44,588 bases of DNA, from contig PAOQ02000012.1 in the NCBI GenBank assembly GCA_002708105.2, forward strand, positions 8,141 to 52,728, in the 5' to 3' direction. Origin of the DNA: a bacterium. GTDB lineage: Bacteria > Desulfobacterota_D > UBA1144. A model generated the notes under the pieces. That model was not told the DNA's origin. It did no database searches and worked only from the letters and a program-made list of their open reading frames with translations. Shown in pieces: positions 34,146 to 42,417 of this stretch (position 1 is its first letter; each line of letters opens with the position of its first letter). Both the position numbers and the translations under genes were made by a program.

Positions 34146-34973
34146 ATGAATAAATTCTTTTTTTTATTATTTTTATTATTTTTCCTAATAAGCCCTAATG
34201 CTTATTCGAATGATCAAAATATTCAAGCAAAAACTAAAATATATGCAGGTGGGGGTTTTATTTCAAAGCCAACTTATGAGGGCTCAAGTTCTAGGAGATT
34301 CATGTGGATTCCAATGATTGCACTGCAATATTCTGATAATTCCAAGAGATTTTTAAATTCTTTTGATTTTTATGGCCCTTATGCAAGCTTAGGTATTTAT
34401 AGTGATGATATTTTTTCAATTAAATTGTTTTCTATGTATGATTTTGGTAGACAGAATGGTGATGATAACTCTTTAGCAGGTCTAGAGGAAATAGATCCTC
34501 ATTTTCAAAACGGAATTGAATTAGACTTTTCTCTTCCCTTTGATTTTTCTATTGGCTACTCAATAGTTACTGATACTAAGGATTTTTATAGTGGTTCATA
34601 TGATAGTAAAATTTCATTGAATCATGAAAAATTGATTTGGATAAATTTTAAACAACCACTTATAAACGCTGCTAGTATATCAACAAATTATGCAAATTCT
34701 GATTATCTTAATGAATGGTTTGGAACACCATATCCAGCCTTTTCCGATCCAAATGCTATGTACCAGTTTTATAAGCCAGGTGCAGGTTTTTATAAAATAT
34801 CATTTTCTAATAATGTAATTTTTCCATTGAATGAAAAAGTTAAAGGTTTTATTGATTTAAGCTATGATCGCCTAACAGGAGATGCAGGAGATAGTCAACT
34901 TGTTAAAAGACAAGGGTCTAAGAATCAATTCGGATTAATGTTTAATGCATTATATGAATTTTATTCTTTTTAA
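34146..34973 (+). CDS. MipA/OmpV family outer-membrane protein
   Basis: A 275-residue protein with a clear signal peptide (MNKFFFLLFLLFFLISPNAYSN, given here as Met to the AYS-N region, cleavage probably near residue 21), then alternating beta-strand pattern with aromatic ends. AGGGFISKPTYEGS, WIPMIALQY, PYASLGIYSDDIFS and a C-terminal LMFNALYEFYSF ending in Phe are typical of MipA/OmpV beta-barrels. The frame opens at ATG 34137, but AAGGA at 34133-34137 lies 8 bases before ATG 34146, so that is the better start. The family includes MltA-interacting proteins linked to murein synthesis; its exact role here is unknown. Confidence 0.85.
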   Translation: MNKFFFLLFLLFFLISPNAYSNDQNIQAKTKIYAGGGFISKPTYEGSSSRRFMWIPMIALQYSDNSKRFLNSFDFYGPYASLGIYSDDIFSIKLFSMYDFGRQNGDDNSLAGLEEIDPHFQNGIELDFSLPFDFSIGYSIVTDTKDFYSGSYDSKISLNHEKLIWINFKQPLINAASISTNYANSDYLNEWFGTPYPAFSDPNAMYQFYKPGAGFYKISFSNNVIFPLNEKVKGFIDLSYDRLTGDAGDSQLVKRQGSKNQFGLMFNALYEFYSF

Positions 34974-35013
34974 TTGTATAAAATGATTAAGTTTAAATCC
35001 TTAATTATTAATT

Positions 35014-35032
35014 TATAATATCCGGAAAGGAG
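35014..35032 (+). promoter_or_regulatory. -10 element TATAAT and Shine-Dalgarno AAAGGAG before gmd
   Basis: TATAAT (35014-35019) is followed by AAAGGAG (35026-35032), 8 bases before ATG 35041. This is a conventional leadered arrangement and contrasts with the many genes in the window that lack any Shine-Dalgarno site. Confidence 0.6.
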
Positions 35033-35040
35033 ATTTTTTG

Positions 35041-36051
35041 ATGAAAAGAGCATTAATAACAGGTATTACTGGTCAAGATGGAGCATATCTCGCTAAACAC
35101 TTACTAAATGAAGGATATGACGTTTATGGGGCTGCTAGAAGAAACTCTAATTACAATACAGAGAGATTACAAATACTAGGAATAGAAAAGGATATTAAAA
35201 TAAAAGAATTTGAGTTATTAGAAGAAACAAATATAAGAAATGTAGTCGAATCTGTTAATCCTGACGAGGTATATAATTTGGGAGCCCAAAGTTTTGTTGG
35301 AGCTAGTTTTGATACTCCTTTGTACACAGCCGAAGTAACTGGACTGGGAACTTTAAGGGTTTTAGAGGCTATTAGGACAATTTCACCGAAAACCAAGTTT
35401 TATCAAGCCTCATCCTCTGAAATGTTTGGAAAAGTTATGGAAACGCCTCAAAATGAAGAGACACCATTCTATCCAAGATCACCATATGGGGTGGCGAAAG
35501 TGTATTCACATTTTATTACAATGAATTATCGTGAATCTTATGATATCTTTGGTTGCTGTGGAATACTTTTTAATCATGAATCACCATTAAGAGGGAATGA
35601 GTTTGTTACAAAGAAAATTTCAAAAGCTATAGCTAGAATTAAAAAAGGAAAACAGGATCAATTGGTTCTTGGGAACCTGGAAGCAAAAAGAGATTGGGGT
35701 TTTGCTGGAGATTATGTTGAGGCAATGCATTTGATGCTTCAAGCTAAAAATCCAGATGATTATGTAGTATCTACAGGAGAAACACATTCCGTTAGAGAAT
35801 TTGTCGAAGTTACATTAAATCATGCCGGTATAAATTTTGAATGGTCTGGTGAAGGAGTTGATACAGTAGCAATTGATAAAGATAGTGGAAAAGAAATTGT
35901 TGTTTGCAGTAAGGAATTTTATAGACCTGCTGAGGTTGACTTACTTCTTGGAGATTGTAGCAAGGCAACTGAGAAGTTAGGTTGGAAGCCAAAGACTAAA
36001 TTTGAATCACTTGCGGAAATGATGATTAACTATGAGCTTACTTTAAATTAA
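35041..36051 (+). CDS. gmd: GDP-mannose 4,6-dehydratase
   Basis: Converts GDP-D-mannose to GDP-4-dehydro-6-deoxy-D-mannose, precursor of GDP-fucose, GDP-rhamnose or GDP-perosamine. The 336-residue protein has ALITGITGQDGAYLAKHLL, GAARRNSNYNTERL, YNLGAQSFVGASF, QASSSEMFGKV, YPRSPYGVAKVYSH (catalytic Tyr and Lys), NHESPLRG and RDWGFAGDYVEAMH. These are all strongly conserved in Gmd. A strong Shine-Dalgarno site fixes ATG 35041. No GDP-fucose synthase (fcl) or perosamine synthase is next to it in the window, so the end product is open. Convergent with the GT2 gene, with no gap between the stops. Confidence 0.94.
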   Translation: MKRALITGITGQDGAYLAKHLLNEGYDVYGAARRNSNYNTERLQILGIEKDIKIKEFELLEETNIRNVVESVNPDEVYNLGAQSFVGASFDTPLYTAEVTGLGTLRVLEAIRTISPKTKFYQASSSEMFGKVMETPQNEETPFYPRSPYGVAKVYSHFITMNYRESYDIFGCCGILFNHESPLRGNEFVTKKISKAIARIKKGKQDQLVLGNLEAKRDWGFAGDYVEAMHLMLQAKNPDDYVVSTGETHSVREFVEVTLNHAGINFEWSGEGVDTVAIDKDSGKEIVVCSKEFYRPAEVDLLLGDCSKATEKLGWKPKTKFESLAEMMINYELTLN

Positions 36052-36753
36052 TTAACTTACTCTAAGCTTTATTAAAGTTAAGAAGAAATCTAGATATGTC
36101 TTTAATTTCCTTTTTGTTTTTCCATGAACCCTAGTATCAAAAGTGTATGGAACCTCTTTGATCTTATTTGTATTATTTAGCTTGGTTGCTTTGTAAACAA
36201 TCTCTGGAATTATATCAAAATTCTCAGAATGTAAATTAATTGTCTTTAAAAGTTTTGTCTCGTACATCTTAAAACTACCAGACCAGTCAGAACAGTTTAC
36301 TCTTAGAATCAATGAGTAAACAAGGTTTAATAGTTTAGACAAGAAAATTGACGTAACCTTATCATTTGTTTTACCACCATCGCAATATCTAGAAGCTATA
36401 CATATCCCGTTATCATTAATTTCTTCTATTATTTTAGGAATTAATTTCGGATTGTGAGAACCATCAGCATCCATGAACAATGTAAATTCTTTTGATATTG
36501 TTTTTATTCCAGTTTTCACAGCATTACCATAATTATCTTTTCCGATAGTATTTACATATGAAACTTTTTCAAATTTTGAACAAACTTCGGGAGATTCATC
36601 CATCGGAACACAGCTATCTACAATAATAATTTCATAGTCGATTCCCGTGGGAGTCATACTTTCAATAATTTGAGGGAGTAAAAACTTCAGGTTCTCTGCT
36701 TCCTTTAAGCATGGGATGACAATATTTAATGATTTCAATTTATTTTCTTTCAA
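36052..36753 (-). CDS. GT2 family glycosyltransferase, DPM1-like (paralog of 10835-11527)
   Basis: A 233-residue GT-A enzyme: IVIPCLKEAENLK, NYGNAVKTGI, LFMDADGSHNP (DxD) and CSDWSGSFKMY. It lines up with the GT2 of the rfb operon along its length, including replacement of the nucleotide-site DDGS (here VDSC). It has no C-terminal membrane helices. Its start lies 14 bases inside the end of the nucleotidyltransferase-cupin fusion gene, so they are co-translated and probably act in one pathway, perhaps transferring the sugar that the fusion protein activates. Confidence 0.8.
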   Translation of the reverse strand: MKENKLKSLNIVIPCLKEAENLKFLLPQIIESMTPTGIDYEIIIVDSCVPMDESPEVCSKFEKVSYVNTIGKDNYGNAVKTGIKTISKEFTLFMDADGSHNPKLIPKIIEEINDNGICIASRYCDGGKTNDKVTSIFLSKLLNLVYSLILRVNCSDWSGSFKMYETKLLKTINLHSENFDIIPEIVYKATKLNNTNKIKEVPYTFDTRVHGKTKRKLKTYLDFFLTLIKLRVS

Positions 36754-37495
36754 TATCCTCTTCTATACATTCTTTGCCGTATTGTACTTCCACAACTATG
36801 AGTTCCTCTGATGTGTTATTTATAAGTTGATGCCATTGATTTACTGCTATATCAAAATGTTCAAATGTATTAATGGTGTGCTCAATATCATTTAGTATTA
36901 TGGTTGCAACTCCTTTTATGACAAACCAATGTTCATTTCTATGATTATGTTTTTGATAAGATAGTTTTTGTCCAGGCTTTACAATTAATGATTTCAGTTT
37001 AGCTTTTTGGTTTTTAATATTGAATTCTCTGTATGAATGCCACTCACCCCATGGACGCGGCATAGGAGAATCTCTCCATTTGTCTAGTATATTGCTAGAC
37101 GATTGAGTTTTGCCTCCACCAACATTAAATATTTCATTTACACCATTTTCATTGCAAAATTTGCTTTCAGGTGTTGTTTGTTTATTTCTATCCCCACCAT
37201 TTGCAAAAGATATATTATAATTAGGATATTTCTTTGTTACATCGACAATACCTTGAACAGCTGTTCCGTCATCATCATTAAAATGAATAACGTCGATTAC
37301 ACCATTGATATTCTTGGCTACCGATTCTCTATCTTTCCAATCCATAAAGAAGCTTCCCTTCTTTCTAATTAGCCATTCGTCTGAATTTAGTAGGACTACA
37401 ATATCTCCCAAATCTCTAGCTTCCTCAAACATAGAAATATGGCCAGAATGTATTGGATCGAAGCCTCCAGATAATATTATAATATTTTTGCTCAT
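36740..37495 (-). CDS. nucleotidyltransferase-cupin fusion protein
   Basis: A 251-residue two-domain protein. Residues 1-140 are a cytidylyltransferase-like domain of the HldE-C/TagD type: GGFDPIHSGH (10-19, HxGH nucleotide site), SFFMDWKDR, and NGGDR then GGGKTQSSS as the late signature. Residues 147-250 are a cupin like the C-terminal part of mannose-6-phosphate isomerase type II (ManC/AlgA): RPWG, KLKSLIVKPG, QKHNHRNEHW (181-190, metal His), VNQWHQL, VVEVQYG and a short EEDIERK end. One protein thus appears to combine NTP-dependent activation of a phosphorylated compound with isomerase-like or sugar-binding chemistry. The neighbouring gmd fits mannose metabolism, but the reaction is unproven. 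Translationally coupled to the GT2 downstream. Confidence 0.85.
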   Translation of the reverse strand: MSKNIIILSGGFDPIHSGHISMFEEARDLGDIVVLLNSDEWLIRKKGSFFMDWKDRESVAKNINGVIDVIHFNDDDGTAVQGIVDVTKKYPNYNISFANGGDRNKQTTPESKFCNENGVNEIFNVGGGKTQSSSNILDKWRDSPMPRPWGEWHSYREFNIKNQKAKLKSLIVKPGQKLSYQKHNHRNEHWFVIKGVATIILNDIEHTINTFEHFDIAVNQWHQLINNTSEELIVVEVQYGKECIEEDIERK

Positions 37496-37591
37496 GTAAG
37501 ATAACCTAAATTAATATTTTCTATTTTAACCCTGGGATAAGAAAAAACAAATATGATTTATTAATATCAGTACTTTTTGCAATTATTTTAC

Positions 37592-37597
37592 TATAAT
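37592..37597 (+). promoter_or_regulatory. -10 element TATAAT before the 37607 membrane protein
   Basis: TATAAT ends 9 bases before ATG 37607; no Shine-Dalgarno. The position supports ATG 37607 over the upstream in-frame TTG at 37577, which would lie upstream of the predicted start of transcription. Confidence 0.4.
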
Positions 37598-37606
37598 TTA
37601 TATATT

Positions 37607-39553
37607 ATGAGTAAAAATAAAGATAATTCTCTACTTTCTTATTTTTTCTGCTCAGTATTATTTTTTCTTCCAATCTATCTTTTGTTTAGTTTTTTTCCAA
37701 GTATTGTAAATTTCAGTATTTATAAAACACCTAGTCCAGAAAACTTTCCTTTATTTAATAATTATTGGTCTCTGGGAAATACTGGTATAGAGTCTTTTTT
37801 GCTGACTTTTTTTTCGCTCCTATACTTGATCCTTATTTTTTACTTTAATAATTTTATATTAAAGACAAAGATGGTAAATTACGGGAAGAAAAGAAGTTGT
37901 ATTTTTAGTCTTTTTCTAGGAATTTTTATATTAATATGGATTTATAATAATCTAGATACGCGTGGATTTTATTGGCAATTTAAACAATATGATTTTTATA
38001 ATTTAAACTCATGGATATTTTGCGGTCTTTATATATCACTTTTTAATATTTCAATTTCTATAAAAAGTTTAAAAAGGAATTATTTTGTTTTTTTAGCTTT
38101 AATTTCATTTTGTTCATTGGTACCGGTTGGGTTCATTCAGCAGTATGATTTTGAATTTTTTGCCATCCCTGCTCTTGGAATATTAAGCCAGACTCAACTA
38201 AATGAGATATATTTTCAATATGACATACTTATACCTATTTTAATAGCACTATGGAAGTTGGTTGGGTTCGAAATATACAATTTTTATATATTTCTGAATA
38301 TTGTTTTATTCTTGTATCTCTTTGCTTTATGTAAATTACTTAAGTCTTTAATTTCATCAAGATATATATTATCACTCGGAATATTTTTTATTATTTTCTT
38401 AAGATATTACCTAATTGATATGAAATTTGGCTCTACATTTATACAGTACTCTCCTCTAAGGGCTGATTTATGGATTATTTTAGCGTTATTTGTAAGTGCC
38501 TGGGGTCTAAAATCCAATAAGATTTTCCTGGCCTTGATTCTAATGCTAGTTTTTTCATTTAACAATGGAGTCCTATACTTAATTGCATATTTTTTAACTC
38601 TTTTAGTTTTTGAGATTCTTGATTCAAAAATAATAAATACCTCTATTTTTTTTAAATGGATAAAAGCAAATACATCTAGGTTTATAATTGGATTTGTAGT
38701 AGCTTTTTTAGTCTACACTTTTATATATTCTTTTGGTGACAATATTGGGACCAAACAATTTTTAAAATACTCAATTCAGTCAAATAAAATTCAAAAATTT
38801 TCTATAATCTGGATATCTCTTCTATCGATAGGCTGTCTTTCAGGTTTTATTTCGAAGAAATTTGAAAGAATTGAAAGAAGAAAACTAGAGACTTACATAT
38901 TTCTAATATTTTTAACAATTATTAATTTTACATTTTGTTTTTATAAAAATACAATATTGTCTTTTATTAGTGTAAGTACATCATATCTAGTTTTATTATT
39001 TATCTTTTTAGATTTAAATTCAGAAGTTTTACGGAAGATTGTAAAAAATTTTAGATATCCTAATGCTCTTAAGGTGGCACCTGTTATTTTATTACTATTC
39101 CCACTCGCCTTCAACCAGTACGGGGTTCCAACAATAATAAACAATCAGTTTAGATTTATTAAATCAAATTCGGCTTTTAAAGCAAAAAAAATTAACACAG
39201 ACATAAATCAGATTATACAATTAAAAAAAATTCTAGCCCAAGAAACTAAAGTTACCTTTTATGGACCAGGATCATATATACAATATTATGAATTAGAATT
39301 AAAACCCGATAATTTTTTTAATTTTACTTCTAATATGTACGATGATAGGAAGTACAGGGATTTTTTAAAAAGAAAAATTGATAATGGTTTTTTGCTAGTT
39401 TTTCCAAAATCTAAAGTTACACCATGGGGCTACCCTAGAAAAGAGTATTTTGATTTTTGGTATTCTTTCCTTCAGGAAAATCCATCATTTTCTTTACATA
39501 AAGAGGATAAGTTCGAAATAATTTATAGGAAGGCTTTTCATGCTTTTGATTGA
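37607..39553 (+). CDS. large polytopic membrane protein, putative glycosyltransferase
   Basis: A 648-residue protein with roughly a dozen hydrophobic helices over residues 10-515 and a soluble C-terminal tail of about 130 residues. I see no close match to the six-gene family. Candidate functional residues are in loops: YNNLDTRGFYW, QYDFEFFAIP and IYFQYDIL, each with an acidic residue beside aromatics, as in outer loops of GT-C enzymes. GT39-like transferase, Wzy-type polymerase or O-antigen ligase are all possible. It is a single gene, divergent from the nucleotidyltransferase-cupin gene and followed by the TPR gene 36 bases later. Confidence 0.6.
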   Translation: MSKNKDNSLLSYFFCSVLFFLPIYLLFSFFPSIVNFSIYKTPSPENFPLFNNYWSLGNTGIESFLLTFFSLLYLILIFYFNNFILKTKMVNYGKKRSCIFSLFLGIFILIWIYNNLDTRGFYWQFKQYDFYNLNSWIFCGLYISLFNISISIKSLKRNYFVFLALISFCSLVPVGFIQQYDFEFFAIPALGILSQTQLNEIYFQYDILIPILIALWKLVGFEIYNFYIFLNIVLFLYLFALCKLLKSLISSRYILSLGIFFIIFLRYYLIDMKFGSTFIQYSPLRADLWIILALFVSAWGLKSNKIFLALILMLVFSFNNGVLYLIAYFLTLLVFEILDSKIINTSIFFKWIKANTSRFIIGFVVAFLVYTFIYSFGDNIGTKQFLKYSIQSNKIQKFSIIWISLLSIGCLSGFISKKFERIERRKLETYIFLIFLTIINFTFCFYKNTILSFISVSTSYLVLLFIFLDLNSEVLRKIVKNFRYPNALKVAPVILLLFPLAFNQYGVPTIINNQFRFIKSNSAFKAKKINTDINQIIQLKKILAQETKVTFYGPGSYIQYYELELKPDNFFNFTSNMYDDRKYRDFLKRKIDNGFLLVFPKSKVTPWGYPRKEYFDFWYSFLQENPSFSLHKEDKFEIIYRKAFHAFD

Positions 39554-39577
39554 CCTTTAATTTCTTATAAATATGGT
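39550..39577 (+). promoter_or_regulatory. possible promoter for the TPR gene overlapping the upstream stop
   Basis: TTGACC (39550-39555) overlaps the TGA stop of the membrane protein gene and is followed after 16 bases by TATGGT (39572-39577). Predicted transcription would start about 6 bases before ATG 39590, again a very short leader. Confidence 0.4.
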
Positions 39578-39589
39578 ATTTTAATAATT

Positions 39590-40273
39590 ATGGATGAGCC
39601 AAGAATCGATAATTTAGGTTTAGAAGAAGCGTATAGAGAAACTAAGAAAGGGAATTTTAAAAAAGCTATAGATATTTACGATAGTCTTTTAAATAACAAT
39701 CCTGATGATCATGATGTGTTAATAAATAAATCTATAACATTAATGAATATGAAAAGTTATGAGGATTCACTTAAATCGATTGAATTTATATCTTATGAAA
39801 GTCCACATGGTTTTGATAAAATGCTTATCGAGGCAAGCTGCTTTTACAGCTTGGGCAAAATCGAAGAAGCACAAGATCTTTATGTAAAAATTGCTAATAG
39901 AATTCCATTAAATAAAGACTCTATAATTCAAATAGGGTCTAAGTGTCTAGAGCAAGGATTTTGTAGAAGTGCTGTTCAAATCTTCTCTAAGCTAGAAGAC
40001 AAGCCACATAAATTTGAAAAAAACTACCTTCTAGGTCTCTCCTATAAAGGGTTGGGGGAGTTGACTAACTCTATTCGTGCTTTTGGAAGAGCTTTGAGAG
40101 CAAGACCTGATTTTTACCAATTATATCCTCTTACAGCAGCAACGTGCTTTCAAAATAATATGCTAGAAGAGGGTGACAAATTAATGAACATATTAAAGGA
40201 CGAACATAACGCACTTTTCCAACATGTTGCGGGTACCGTTAGTCACTATAGAAGTCAGAATAAGGTTGATTAA
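39590..40273 (+). CDS. tetratricopeptide repeat protein
   Basis: A 227-residue soluble protein without signal peptide. It is made of helical repeats of about 34 residues. The clearest start at residues about 8 (EEAYRETKKGNFKKAIDIYDSLLNNNP as the Ala-x-Gly-Ala type pattern, split here), 80 (YSLGKIEEAQDLYVKI) and 147 (GLGELTNSIRAFGRALRARP). Such repeats bind partner proteins. The final about 40 residues with ATCFQNNMLEEGDKLM form a last repeat. It may be a scaffold for surface-glycan assembly or belong to core functions; nothing nearby decides this. Confidence 0.8.
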   Translation: MDEPRIDNLGLEEAYRETKKGNFKKAIDIYDSLLNNNPDDHDVLINKSITLMNMKSYEDSLKSIEFISYESPHGFDKMLIEASCFYSLGKIEEAQDLYVKIANRIPLNKDSIIQIGSKCLEQGFCRSAVQIFSKLEDKPHKFEKNYLLGLSYKGLGELTNSIRAFGRALRARPDFYQLYPLTAATCFQNNMLEEGDKLMNILKDEHNALFQHVAGTVSHYRSQNKVD

Positions 40274-40323
40274 TCAAAATTCTAAGATTAGAAAATGTAT
40301 AAATTTAATATTAAAAAGAAAAA

Positions 40324-41478
40324 TTATTTCGAGTTTAGTTTTCTTGAATAAGCTAATTGTATTAAAAGTAATATAAATAGACCAATGTACAATGGCGTAT
40401 TTATTGAAAAGTTTTGAAAGAAAAAACCAGAAAATGGCTGTCCTGTGAATCTTGCGATACTTAAACCAGATTGATTAATACTTAGAGCTGATCCAGTATG
40501 ACTTGTATCTGAATTCATGCTTACTAGGCTATTTATAGTTGGATTTAGAATCCCAATGCCCATTGTACAGAAAAATATTGCGATAGAAAGCATTAAATAA
40601 TTAAAAGATATTGTTAATGTATAGATTCCAATAAAAATAAAAATTATTGAAATAAATATTGTTCTTTTCTCTTCTAATTTCTTAACGAATAAGTTAATAG
40701 AAACTGATTGATGGAAAGCTAATAGTATTCCAACAAATGTCATCATTATTCCTATCTGTTGAGGACCCCAATTAAACCGTGCTTCAGACCATAAGGCAAA
40801 GATTCCGTTTAGACCTGAAAAAACAAAATTTATAGAGAAGTATAGAATAAAGAGATATGTAAGATTTCTTTTCTTCAGGAGAGAGAATATAGAATCCTTC
40901 TTTTTATCTAAGTAATTGGAGACAATTTTTGTTTTTGTTGGTTGTAGGAAAAAAATTAAAATAAAAAGATTAATTATGTTTATAATTGCTGCGAAGATAG
41001 ATGAGTTAAAATAGTTCGGAGATAAGCTATCTGAACCTGCAAGATAGCCTCCTATTAAAGGACCTATAGCGAACCCTAAACTGTATGCAGAGTTAAATCT
41101 TCCAACATGTTTAGTTCTTTCCTCTGAAGTTGTTAGATCGGAGACATATGCAGAACCTACCGAAATATTACAAGAAAAAAGACCTGCTATTAATCTCGAA
41201 GCAAAAAGTAATGGAAGCGTGCTAGCAAAAGACATAATTAAATGAGAGATTAGGTCTGCAAAAGAAGAAGATACTAGCAAGGGTTTTCTTCCAAATTTAT
41301 CAGATAGTTTTCCTAAAAATGGTGATGCAAAGAATTGTATAAAGGAAAATGTTGAAATATATATTGTTACAAGAAAAGGCCCAGCTCCCAACATTTTTGC
41401 ATGAAAGGGTAAAACCGAGATTATAATTGAGCTAAATGCAACTACATCAAGAAAGATGTAAATTAATAAAATATTCAT
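40324..41478 (-). CDS. MFS transporter, TetA/multidrug-efflux-like
   Basis: A 384-residue protein with twelve predicted membrane helices. The loop 2-3 signature GKLSDKFGRKPLL (residues about 55-67) is the classic MFS motif, and YSLGFAIGPLIGGYL in helix 5 is the antiporter-type motif C (GxxxGPxxGG). That combination is typical of 12-helix drug/proton antiporters of the TetA type. The substrate cannot be told. It is convergent with the TPR gene and downstream of an SDR on the same strand (83-base gap), so it is probably its own unit. It marks the switch from island to core genes. Confidence 0.85.
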   Translation of the reverse strand: MNILLIYIFLDVVAFSSIIISVLPFHAKMLGAGPFLVTIYISTFSFIQFFASPFLGKLSDKFGRKPLLVSSSFADLISHLIMSFASTLPLLFASRLIAGLFSCNISVGSAYVSDLTTSEERTKHVGRFNSAYSLGFAIGPLIGGYLAGSDSLSPNYFNSSIFAAIINIINLFILIFFLQPTKTKIVSNYLDKKKDSIFSLLKKRNLTYLFILYFSINFVFSGLNGIFALWSEARFNWGPQQIGIMMTFVGILLAFHQSVSINLFVKKLEEKRTIFISIIFIFIGIYTLTISFNYLMLSIAIFFCTMGIGILNPTINSLVSMNSDTSHTGSALSINQSGLSIARFTGQPFSGFFFQNFSINTPLYIGLFILLLIQLAYSRKLNSK

Positions 41479-41525
41479 CTATAAACTATAACCATTAAAA
41501 AAAACAATTAGTTTTTAAATAAATC

Positions 41526-41554
41526 TAAAAAAGCTTAATTATTTCTTATAAGCT
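41526..41554 (-). terminator. possible rho-independent terminator after the SDR
   Basis: On the minus strand, AGCTTA and TAAGCT (6-bp stem, 11-base loop) are followed at once by a run of T. It begins 8 bases after the SDR stop at 41562. The stem is short, so this is a weak candidate. Confidence 0.35.
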
Positions 41555-41561
41555 AAATTTA

Positions 41562-42320
41562 CTATTGAGAGCAGAACCCACCATCTATCATAAGAGTATG
41601 TCCTGTAACATAGCTAGACTCTTCTGATAAAAGCCATTGAACAGCATCGCTTATCTCATTAGGTTCACCAATTCTATTCATAGGGACCATTCCACCGAAT
41701 TGTTCTGGATGTCCGTCAGTTGGTACTTCTAGCATAGGTGTTCTAATAGGGCCGGGACCTACGGCGTTAACTCTTATGTTGGACTGAGCTACTTCTAAAG
41801 CGGCACCTTTAGTTAATCCTGTGACAGCATGTTTCGTTGCAGAATATACAGTTAGTCCTCCATATGCTGCATGTGACAAGATTGAGCTATTATTAACTAT
41901 GCTGCATGGATTTTCTGGAGAAGCATATTTTAACATCTCTTCTATTTGGTAGTGAAGACAATAAATAACACCTTTTATGTTTACATCAACTATATAAGAT
42001 GAGTCCTCGGGCTTTTGAGTTGAAATTGGTTCTACATCACCAAGCAAGCCTGAATTATTGAATGCGTACTGAAATTGACCGTATTGATTTAAGGTAAAAT
42101 CTATAAGTTTTTTGACTTCATCAGCTTTTGAAACATCAGTTTTTAAAAATACGGCATCTCCACCATTTTTTTTGATAATATCTACTACTTCATTTCCCTT
42201 TTCTTCATTTCTATTTCCAATTACTTGTTTTATTCCTGTTTTGGCGAGCTCTATACATGTACTTCTTCCAATCCCAGTTCCGCCGCCGGTTACTATTATT
42301 ACTTTATCTTTAAAATTCAT
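41562..42320 (-). CDS. classical SDR oxidoreductase
   Basis: A 252-residue short-chain dehydrogenase with every classical motif: VTGGGTGIGRS (cofactor), NNSG for NNAG, NNSSILS (catalytic Ser), YSATK (Tyr-x3-Lys), RVNAVGPGPIRTPM and the closing YVTGHTLMIDGG. Residue pattern after the second strand (GNRNEEKG) suggests NADP preference, with Arg in place of an acidic residue. The substrate is unknown. A strong Shine-Dalgarno (GGAGGAG, 42324-42330) sits 3-5 bases before the ATG, so it should be well translated. Confidence 0.88.
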   Translation of the reverse strand: MNFKDKVIIVTGGGTGIGRSTCIELAKTGIKQVIGNRNEEKGNEVVDIIKKNGGDAVFLKTDVSKADEVKKLIDFTLNQYGQFQYAFNNSGLLGDVEPISTQKPEDSSYIVDVNIKGVIYCLHYQIEEMLKYASPENPCSIVNNSSILSHAAYGGLTVYSATKHAVTGLTKGAALEVAQSNIRVNAVGPGPIRTPMLEVPTDGHPEQFGGMVPMNRIGEPNEISDAVQWLLSEESSYVTGHTLMIDGGFCSQ

Positions 42321-42323
42321 AAT

Positions 42324-42330
42324 CTCCTCC
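42324..42330 (-). promoter_or_regulatory. Shine-Dalgarno GGAGGAG before the SDR
   Basis: GGAGGAG on the minus strand directly precedes ATT and ATG 42320. It is the best ribosome-binding site in the right-hand block and confirms the start. Confidence 0.65.
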
Positions 42331-42417
42331 AGAAGTCCTTATTAAACCTATCTAAAAAACTTCAATAAAATGATAACCAATTTATGTTAAAAAACTAATT
42401 AATTAAGATCAACTAAT

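Noticed and set aside
35151-35396. 81-codon minus-strand frame within gmd
   Set aside because: Shadow of the gmd coding sequence; Ser-rich low-complexity translation.
40280-40293. Inverted repeat TTCTA-AGAT-TAGAA between the TPR and MFS genes
   Set aside because: A 5-bp AT-rich stem with no good T run on the plus strand; too weak to call a terminator.
42112-42345. 77-codon plus-strand frame in the SDR
   Set aside because: Antisense shadow of SDR motif sequence; the SDR has a strong Shine-Dalgarno and full motifs.
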